A stretch of DNA of 64,000 nucleotides from assembly GCF_016916835.1 (NCBI RefSeq), contig NZ_JAFFIX010000003.1, positions 248,001-312,000 of the forward strand, written 5' to 3'. The translations under genes and the position numbers were made by a program. This document shows, piece by piece, positions 58,408-64,000 of the stretch; positions within the stretch are counted from its first letter, which is position 1, and every line of letters begins with the position of its first letter. The notes under the pieces were generated by a model. The model searched no databases. It saw only the letters and a program-made list of their open reading frames with translations, and was not told the origin of the DNA. The stretch is from Actinacidiphila bryophytorum (lineage in GTDB: Bacteria > Actinomycetota > Actinomycetes > Streptomycetales > Streptomycetaceae).

Positions 58408-61400
58408 TTAGCGCTCCTGGTTCTGGGGGCCGCCGAAGTTGCGGTCGGTGGCCTGTCCGTTCGTGTCAGTTCCAGCAGTGCGCCCTTGCTGGACGCCACG
58501 CCGCAGGTTACTCAACCTGCCGCGTACGTCCTCGGGTGCGCGGGAGACCTGTGGGCCGCCCTGCGGGGTCTGCGTCGCGGTACCCGGGACCAGGTTGGCC
58601 TTGGGCACCCGCCGTGGCAGGCCGGAGGGGGTGACCCCGCCTGCCTTCGGCTCGCGGACCGACTCGGCCCGCTGCCAGTTCTCGTCGTTGTTCGACCGCC
58701 ACCCGGAGTCGTCCGTCAGCGGCTGGTTCTGGGGCTCGGGCGACTCCTGAGCAGGCTGTTCCTGTGGTGAATTCCGGGGCTTCCGGTCCCGGCGCGGCAG
58801 GCCGGCGTCCGTCAGCGAGGGGGAGCCTACGCTGTCGGACGGCTGCTCGGGGAGCCCGTTGAAGTCGCCGGACCCGAAGTTGCGGTCGTAACCGGGGTCG
58901 TAGACCATCTCGGGCTGCTCGCCCTGCGATCCGTACGGCTGAGCGAAGAATCCGTTCTGCTCGTACGCGTCACCCGCCGGCTGCGCCGGATAGGCCTGCT
59001 GGGCGTAGCCGTCCTGGAAGCCCTGGTCGTACGTCTGCTGCTGGTAACCGGGGTCGAAGCTCTGGTCGTACGAACCTGCGGGTTCGTAGCCGCTGCGGGG
59101 CTCGTAGGGGCCTTCCTGGGCCTGCTGCGGCCCGCCCGCGGGCTCCATCGGCGCCTGCTGCTGCTCGAACGGGTCGAAAGCCTCGAAAGCCGGCTGCTGC
59201 TGAGCGGGCTGCTGCTCGAACTGCTGCGGCTGGTAGGGCTGTTGGGGCTGCTGGGGCGCCTGCTGCGGTTCGTCGCGCTCGACCGAGACCGCCGCCTCCA
59301 GCTGCGCCCTGCGCCCCTCGCGCTGCAGCGAGCGGCGCACCGCGTCCAGCGCCGGGGTGCCTTCGGACTCCAGTGCCGCGGGCCGGTCGTAGCGCGAGTC
59401 GTCGAAGCCCAGCTCGGCCGCCGTGCGCCGGCCCAGCTCGTCGGACTCGGGCGAGCGGGTGTGCACCGGCTGCTCGGGGGCCTCCGGCGCGATCCGGGAG
59501 ACGGTGAAGTCGCTCTCGCCCTCGCCGAGGCCTTCGTCGCCGCCACCGCCGTGGGTGATCGGCTCGGGCAGCATCACCAGCGAGGTGGTGCCCGCCTGCT
59601 CGCCCGAGGGCCGCAGCTGCACCCGGATGCCGTGCCGGTCGGAGAGCCGGCCGACCACGAAGAGGCCCATCCGCTTGGCGATCTCCACGTCGACCGTGGG
59701 CGGCTCGGCCAGCTTGTGGTTGATGTCCGCGAAGTCCTCGGCGGTCAGCCCGATGCCCTTGTCGTGGATCTCGATCATCACCCGGCCGTCCGGCAGCCGG
59801 GTCGCGGTCACCCGCACCTTGGTCTGCGGCGAGGAGAAGGTGGTGGCGTTCTCCAGCAGCTCGGCCAGCAGGTGGACCAGGTCGCTGACCGCGCTGCCGT
59901 GGATGTCGCTCTCGGGGATGCCGACCAGCTCGATGCGGTCGTAGGCCTCCACCTCGGAGGCCGCGGCCCGCAGCACGTCGACCAGCGGCACCGGCTGGTT
60001 CCACTGCCGGGCCGGCTCCTCTCCGGCGAGCACCAGCAGGTTCTCGCCGTTGCGGCGCATGCGGGTGGCCAGGTGGTCCATCTTGAACAGGCTTTCCAGC
60101 TGGTCCGGGTCGGCCTCGTTGTTCTCCAGCTCGGTGATCAGCGTCAGCTGGCGCTGGATGAGGCCCTGGTTGCGCAGCGAGAGGTTGGTGAAGATCGCGT
60201 TGACGTTGCCCCGCAGCAGCGCCTGCTCGGCGGCCAGCCGGACCGCCTCGCGGTGCACCTGGTCGAAGGCCCTGGCGACCTCGCCGATCTCGTCCTGGGA
60301 GTTGATCGGGATCGGCGCGACCGAGGTGTCCACCCGGCCCGGGTCGCTGCGCGAGAGCTGGTCGACCAGGCCGGGCAGCCGGGTCTCGGCGATCTCGAAG
60401 GCCGCACCGCGCAGCCGCCGCATGCTGCGGCTCATCGAGCGGGCCATCATGCCGGCCACGATGAAGGCGATGATCAGCGCGACCACCACGATCGCGGAGT
60501 TGACGACCGCGTCCCGCTTGGCGTTGGACGCGATCTTCGACGCGTCGCTCGCGGCCTGGTCGGCGAGCTGCACCTCGACACCGCGGTAGGCGTCGAAGGA
60601 CAGCGTGGAGGCGGCGAAGTAGGTCTCCGGGGTGATGCCCTCGGCCGCGAGCTGGGCGGTGGTGCGGCCCGGGGTCGCGATCTCGGTGACCATCTTGGTC
60701 AGGTCGGGCGGCACCACGAAGGGCTGCCCCGCGGCCGTCGCCTTCTCCTTGGCCGCCGCGACCTGGTCGCGGCCCTTCTGCAGCGCCGCGTTCTGCGCGT
60801 CCTTGAGCCGCTGCACGTCGGCAGGGGTGCCGCCGCCGTTGTACTCCTCGAGGGCGATGCCCTCCAGGTACTGGTAGGAGCCGAGCGAGGTCTTCAGCAG
60901 TGCCAGCTCGCTGCGCGAGGGCTTGTCCTCGACCAGGACGTGCATGCCGATCGACCGGGTCAGCGACTCGGCGGCCTTCGACAGCGAGACGGCGTAGAGC
61001 GTACGGCCGTAGGCGGTGATGTTGCTGGTGCCGTAGCCCAGCTCGTTGGCCAGCTCCATCAGCGGGTGCTGGATCTTGACGTACCACTCCTCGGTCTGCA
61101 CACCGGAGAGCTGGCGGGTGTAAGCGGCCTTGCGAAGGTTGGCCAGTTCCGGCTCGACCGTGCGGAAGTTGGCCATCCGGCGTTCCAGGCCCGCCTCGTG
61201 CGGCATCCGCTGCGCGGTGTCGTCGAAGGCCTGGGCGGCGGCGTCGGTGGCCGCGCGCGCGGTGGTGACCGCCGGGTCGGTGCGCTTGCCCGCCAGCAGC
61301 GGAACCACCGTGAGGTCGCGCTCGTTGATCAGTGCGTTGCTGTACGTCGCCGCGGCCCTGACGAGGTCCGCGGTGCGCACCGCGTCGTCGGCCTGGTGCC

Positions 61401-61647
61401 AGGTGTCCACCGAGCTCTTGACCCGGAAGCCGCCGAAGACCAGTGCGACGAGCACGGGTATCAGGAGGATCGCGTTCAGCCGGGTGGCCACCCGCCAGTT
61501 GCGCAGGCTCAGACGGCCGCCGGAATCCGGCAGCACGGGGACGTCGGCAGCCCGGTCCGCGGGAGTGCCCCCCGGACGCTGCGGCGGCGTGAAATTCCCG
61601 CGCGGGCCGTGCTGGGCACCCGCCTCGGCTCGCCTCGTGTTCCTCAC
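58408..61647 (-). CDS. Conservon sensor histidine-kinase-like protein CvnA (first set)
   Basis: A 1,079-residue membrane sensor. After an N-terminal cytoplasmic segment comes TM1 (LNAILLIPVLVALVFGGF), a large external NIT-type sensor domain, TM2 (SAIVVVALIIAFIVAGMMA), HAMP and a HATPase domain (LLAELLENATTFSSP, HDKGIGLTAEDFADIN, GLFVVGRLSDRHGI). No canonical phosphoacceptor box is clear. The C-terminal 350 residues are Gln/Pro/Tyr-rich and end in a conserved GGVTPSGLPRRVPKANLVPG and VRGRLSNLRRGVQQGR. GTG 61647 is preferred; the TTG 61677 frame has no support. Confidence 0.9.
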   Translation of the reverse strand: MRNTRRAEAGAQHGPRGNFTPPQRPGGTPADRAADVPVLPDSGGRLSLRNWRVATRLNAILLIPVLVALVFGGFRVKSSVDTWHQADDAVRTADLVRAAATYSNALINERDLTVVPLLAGKRTDPAVTTARAATDAAAQAFDDTAQRMPHEAGLERRMANFRTVEPELANLRKAAYTRQLSGVQTEEWYVKIQHPLMELANELGYGTSNITAYGRTLYAVSLSKAAESLTRSIGMHVLVEDKPSRSELALLKTSLGSYQYLEGIALEEYNGGGTPADVQRLKDAQNAALQKGRDQVAAAKEKATAAGQPFVVPPDLTKMVTEIATPGRTTAQLAAEGITPETYFAASTLSFDAYRGVEVQLADQAASDASKIASNAKRDAVVNSAIVVVALIIAFIVAGMMARSMSRSMRRLRGAAFEIAETRLPGLVDQLSRSDPGRVDTSVAPIPINSQDEIGEVARAFDQVHREAVRLAAEQALLRGNVNAIFTNLSLRNQGLIQRQLTLITELENNEADPDQLESLFKMDHLATRMRRNGENLLVLAGEEPARQWNQPVPLVDVLRAAASEVEAYDRIELVGIPESDIHGSAVSDLVHLLAELLENATTFSSPQTKVRVTATRLPDGRVMIEIHDKGIGLTAEDFADINHKLAEPPTVDVEIAKRMGLFVVGRLSDRHGIRVQLRPSGEQAGTTSLVMLPEPITHGGGGDEGLGEGESDFTVSRIAPEAPEQPVHTRSPESDELGRRTAAELGFDDSRYDRPAALESEGTPALDAVRRSLQREGRRAQLEAAVSVERDEPQQAPQQPQQPYQPQQFEQQPAQQQPAFEAFDPFEQQQAPMEPAGGPQQAQEGPYEPRSGYEPAGSYDQSFDPGYQQQTYDQGFQDGYAQQAYPAQPAGDAYEQNGFFAQPYGSQGEQPEMVYDPGYDRNFGSGDFNGLPEQPSDSVGSPSLTDAGLPRRDRKPRNSPQEQPAQESPEPQNQPLTDDSGWRSNNDENWQRAESVREPKAGGVTPSGLPRRVPKANLVPGTATQTPQGGPQVSRAPEDVRGRLSNLRRGVQQGRTAGTDTNGQATDRNFGGPQNQER

Positions 61648-61752
61648 TGGACCAACAACCTCTCGGCGACGGCGCAACGAAGGCCGTTCCTACGCTCGGG
61701 TTCTGCGAATTTCAGCACGCCAAGGGGGTGCGGACCAAACGTCCGGCACCCG

Positions 61753-61766
61753 CACACGTACGTGTG
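61753..61766. promoter_or_regulatory. 14-bp palindrome upstream of the first conservon
   Basis: CACACGTACGTGTG is a perfect palindrome about 105 bp upstream of the cvnA start. A second small repeat GGGCAT-AA-ATGCCC is at 61804-61817. The gap 61648-61968 (321 bp) otherwise holds no gene. Possible operator; function inferred only from position. Confidence 0.4.
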
Positions 61767-61968
61767 TTCGGTGATCAGCAGAACCGGCGAAAGGGACGAA
61801 GTCGGGCATAAATGCCCAAGAGTGTGTGCGCTGCGACATCGGCTGAGCGCGAGCCGTGTTCTCGATCGACGGAAACTCTGTCGAAATGTTATGAAGGCGG
61901 GCCGGCCGTGTCGGACGACACAACCGGCCCTCATGGCCTTCGACGTGGCAAGTTGCCAGCGGCACGAG

Positions 61969-62577
61969 TTATTTGAGCCGTGCCAGCAGCGCATGCTCGA
62001 CCAGGGTGATCAGCGCGCTCTTCGCCTCGCCGCGGTGGCGGGCGTCGGTGGTGATGATGGGTGCCTCGGGGCCGATCTGCAGGGCCTCGCGGACCTCCTC
62101 GGGGCGGTACGGCTGGTGGCCGTCGAAGCCGTTGAGGGCGATGACGAAGGGCAGGCCGCTGTTCTCGAAGTAGTCGACCGCGGGGAAGCAGTCGGCGAGC
62201 CTGCGGGTGTCGACCAGCACCACGGCGCCGATCGCACCGCGGACCAGGTCGTCCCACATGAACCAGAAGCGGTCCTGTCCCGGGGTGCCGAACAGGTAGA
62301 GGATCAGGTCGTCGTCCAGCGTGATCCGGCCGAAGTCCATGGCCACCGTGGTGGTGGTCTTGTCCTGGACGTGGCTGAGGTCGTCGATGCCGGCCGACGC
62401 CGAGGTCATCACCGCTTCGGTGCGCAGCGGGTTGATCTCGGAGACGGCACCGACGAAGGTCGTCTTGCCCACGCCGAACCCGCCCGCCACCACGATCTTC
62501 GCGGAGGTGGTCGAACGCGCCGGCGGCGCCGCACCGTACGCAGGCTGCGGCTGCGCCCTAGAGCTTCCGAAGTCCAC
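61969..62577 (-). CDS. Conservon GTPase CvnD (second set)
   Basis: A 202-residue GTPase like the one at 56841. Walker A VVAGGFGVGKTTFVGAVSEI, FGTPGQDRFWFMWDDLVRGA and VIALNGFDGHQP are all present. The N-terminus has a longer insert (RAQPQPAYGAAPPARST). The GTG start overlaps cvnC by 20 bp, as in the first set. Parts of its DNA (for example about 62111-62220) are identical to the first copy. Confidence 0.93.
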   Translation of the reverse strand: MDFGSSRAQPQPAYGAAPPARSTTSAKIVVAGGFGVGKTTFVGAVSEINPLRTEAVMTSASAGIDDLSHVQDKTTTTVAMDFGRITLDDDLILYLFGTPGQDRFWFMWDDLVRGAIGAVVLVDTRRLADCFPAVDYFENSGLPFVIALNGFDGHQPYRPEEVREALQIGPEAPIITTDARHRGEAKSALITLVEHALLARLK

Positions 62578-62971
62578 TGAGCACCCTCTCAAGCAGTGTC
62601 ACGTCAGGCTGGCCGCCGGCCTCGCCGCTGCCGGGCTGGTGGATGGCCACCATGCCGGCCTCGGCGAGGTCGGCCACGAGAATCCGGGCCACACCCAGCG
62701 GGATGGCCAGCAGCGCCGAGATCTCGGCCACCGACTTGATCTCCCGCGTCAGGTGGCATATCCGCTGGTGCTCGGGCAGCAGTCCCGCGTACTGCGCCGG
62801 GTCGGCTGTCGTGCTGACCAGCGCCTCTATCGCGAGCTGATAGCGCGGCCTGGTCCGGCCACCGGTCATGGCGTACGGCCGCACCAGCGGCTGATCACCT
62901 TCCACTCCGTACGGCGCGTGGTGGGACGCGCCGTACGGGCCTTGGCCCGGCGAGGCGGGTGGCGGGGTCAT
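62558..62971 (-). CDS. Conservon DUF742 protein CvnC (second set)
   Basis: A 137-residue DUF742 protein with RPYAMTGGRTRPRYQLAIEA and IKSVAEISALLAIPLGVARI. The N-terminal tail is short (about 30 residues). GGAGG precedes the ATG. A 105-bp gap separates it from cvnB, against 20 bp in the first set, so it may have its own ribosome loading. Confidence 0.92.
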   Translation of the reverse strand: MTPPPASPGQGPYGASHHAPYGVEGDQPLVRPYAMTGGRTRPRYQLAIEALVSTTADPAQYAGLLPEHQRICHLTREIKSVAEISALLAIPLGVARILVADLAEAGMVAIHQPGSGEAGGQPDVTLLERVLSGLRKL

Positions 62972-63076
62972 GAGGGTCCTCCGTGTCCGGGCAGTGCGTG
63001 TCGCGGTGCGGAAAAACGGGAACGAGCGGGCGGATGGGCGGATAGTGCGGGCGGGACCGGGGTGGGCTCAGCACAC

Positions 63077-63490
63077 TCAGTGCATGAGGCTGCCCTGCAG
63101 TTCGGCCCTGAGGTCGGGGGTCAGTACGGTGCCTGCGCGGTCGACGAGCAGGGCCATTTCGTAGCCGACGAGGCCGATGTCGCACTCGGGGTGGGCGAGT
63201 ACGGCCAGGGAGGAGCCGTCGGAGACGGACATGATGAAGAGGAAGCCGCGTTCCATCTCCACGACGGTCTGGTTGACGCTGCCGCCTTCGAAGATGCGGG
63301 AGGCTCCGGCGGTGAGCGAGGTCAGGCCGGAGGCGACGGCGGCGAGCTGGTCTGCCCGGTCGCGGGGGAATCCGTCGGACATCGCGAGCAGCAGGCCGTC
63401 GGCGGAGACCACCACGGTGTGGGACACCCCGGGGGTGTTGTCCACGAAGTTGGTGATCAACCAGTTCAGGTTCTGTGCCGCCTGGCTCAT
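63077..63490 (-). CDS. Conservon roadblock/LC7 protein CvnB (second set)
   Basis: A 137-residue roadblock protein identical to the first copy except for the last two residues (MH). It starts at the ATG in MSQAAQNL; a further upstream ATG (63499) is less likely as cvnA ends at 63500. The shared 406-bp block runs from 63087 to 63492. Confidence 0.93.
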   Translation of the reverse strand: MSQAAQNLNWLITNFVDNTPGVSHTVVVSADGLLLAMSDGFPRDRADQLAAVASGLTSLTAGASRIFEGGSVNQTVVEMERGFLFIMSVSDGSSLAVLAHPECDIGLVGYEMALLVDRAGTVLTPDLRAELQGSLMH

Positions 63491-63499
63491 CGCACTCAA

Positions 63500-64000
63500 C
63501 TAACGCTCCTGATGATTCGTACCGAAACCGCGGCCATCGGTCGTGCCGCCGGCCTCCCGGCCCTGCTGAATACCCCGCCGGAGATTGGTCAGCCGCCCGC
63601 GCACGTCGTCGGGCGAACGGGAGACCTGCGGGCCGCCCTGCTGGGGCTGCGGCGGCTGGGCCGCGCCCCCGGCGACGAGGTTCGCGCGCGGCACCCGGCG
63701 CGGCAGCCCCGAGGGGGTCACCCCGCCGGCCGACGGCTCGCGGACCGCCTCGGCCCGCTGGCGCAGCGCGTCGTTGGGCGACGTACGCCAGTTCGGCGTC
63801 TCGCGCGGCAGCGGCTGGGCGGAGGGCACGGGCGGCGCCGACGCGGTCGCGGCGGCCGCAGGCCCCGAGCCCGCGGGAGCGGGCGCAGACTGCGGCGCCT
63901 GCTGCGGCGCGCTGGTGCCGGGCCGCTGCGGGCCTGCCGGGGTCGGGCGTTCGGTACGCGGCCGCTGCGGCGGTGCGGTGCGGCCCACCGGGCGGGGCGC
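63500..64000 (-). CDS. Conservon sensor CvnA (second set), C-terminal fragment
   Basis: The last 166 residues of a CvnA; the frame continues past the window. It is a Pro/Gln/Ala-rich disordered tail followed by GGVTPSGLPRRVPRANLVAG and VRGRLTNLRRGIQQGREAGG, and ends NHQER. The same C-terminal motif closes the first cvnA. cvnB follows after nine bases. Confidence 0.85.
   Translation of the reverse strand, partial: APRPVGRTAPPQRPRTERPTPAGPQRPGTSAPQQAPQSAPAPAGSGPAAAATASAPPVPSAQPLPRETPNWRTSPNDALRQRAEAVREPSAGGVTPSGLPRRVPRANLVAGGAAQPPQPQQGGPQVSRSPDDVRGRLTNLRRGIQQGREAGGTTDGRGFGTNHQER

Noticed and set aside
59242..62580. 1,112-residue plus-strand frame across the conservons
   Set aside because: Low-complexity shadow of cvnA and cvnD, with no domain.

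Overview
The window is a high-GC (about 72 percent by eye) actinobacterial chromosome segment. GTG starts, purine-rich Shine-Dalgarno sites, the conservon genes, gatCAB with a small gene inserted, and the order ligA, GGDEF-EAL gene, gatCAB, GGDEF-EAL gene, ilvBNC, serA, proline catabolism genes, leuB, ilvE, cimA, accBE, cvn all point to Streptomyces or a close relative (Streptomycetaceae). From memory this order matches the core-chromosome block around SCO5470-SCO5544 of S. coelicolor. I see no rRNA, tRNA, prophage, transposase or CRISPR array.

Layout. 1-2706: glycine cleavage genes gcvT-gcvH-glyA on the minus strand behind a tandem glycine riboswitch. 2840-4528: two SseB-like genes. 4553-8668: a DUF885 protein, a cysteine desulfurase and a thioesterase-like protein, all minus. 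8803-14511: mnmA, a LOG-family protein, an SDR, a MetE-like protein and ligA. 14734-16956: an RmdB-like cyclic-di-GMP enzyme with both domains intact. 17373-20926: gatC, gatA, a small conserved-looking gene and gatB. 21120-32105: MMPL transporter, membrane Ser/Thr kinase, LAL-type regulator, lipoprotein sugar dehydrogenase, aldo/keto reductase and a 2-hydroxyacid dehydrogenase. 32212-35313: a CdgC-like enzyme with a degenerate EAL domain. 35347-41101: ilvB-ilvN-ilvC behind a leader-peptide attenuator, then serA. 41185-45100: a PucR-type regulator facing proline dehydrogenase and P5C dehydrogenase across a 26-bp palindrome. 45391-49850: a 37-residue ORF, leuB, ilvE, then cimA behind a second leader-peptide attenuator. 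50012-52777: an accessory patch with a small secreted protein, an ABC-transporter remnant, dispersed repeats, an unknown protein and a GNAT. 52842-56764: two CoA-ester-lyase family genes and the acyl-CoA carboxylase genes accB and accE. 56841-64000: two tandem conservons (cvnA-B-C-D, minus strand), the second cut by the window edge.

How the genes work together. One theme is branched-chain amino acid synthesis (ilvBNC, leuB, ilvE, cimA) with serine and glycine one-carbon genes (serA, glyA, gcvTH). Three control devices can be read directly: a glycine riboswitch and two transcription attenuators whose leader peptides carry rare Ile/Val/Leu codons. A second theme is signalling: two c-di-GMP enzymes, a receptor-like kinase, a LAL regulator and two conservons. 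A third is acyl-CoA metabolism: a malyl-CoA-lyase-like pair next to a carboxylase that can use propionyl-CoA.

Most notable signals: the Val-Ile-Ile leader attenuator before cimA; two cvnB copies with a 406-bp identical block inside otherwise diverged conservons; the perfect palindrome at the proline-utilisation promoter; the possible leader ORF coupled to the cdgC-like gene and BldD-like boxes in front of it; and a family of roughly 74-bp intergenic repeat units, one copy of which abuts a truncated ABC gene.
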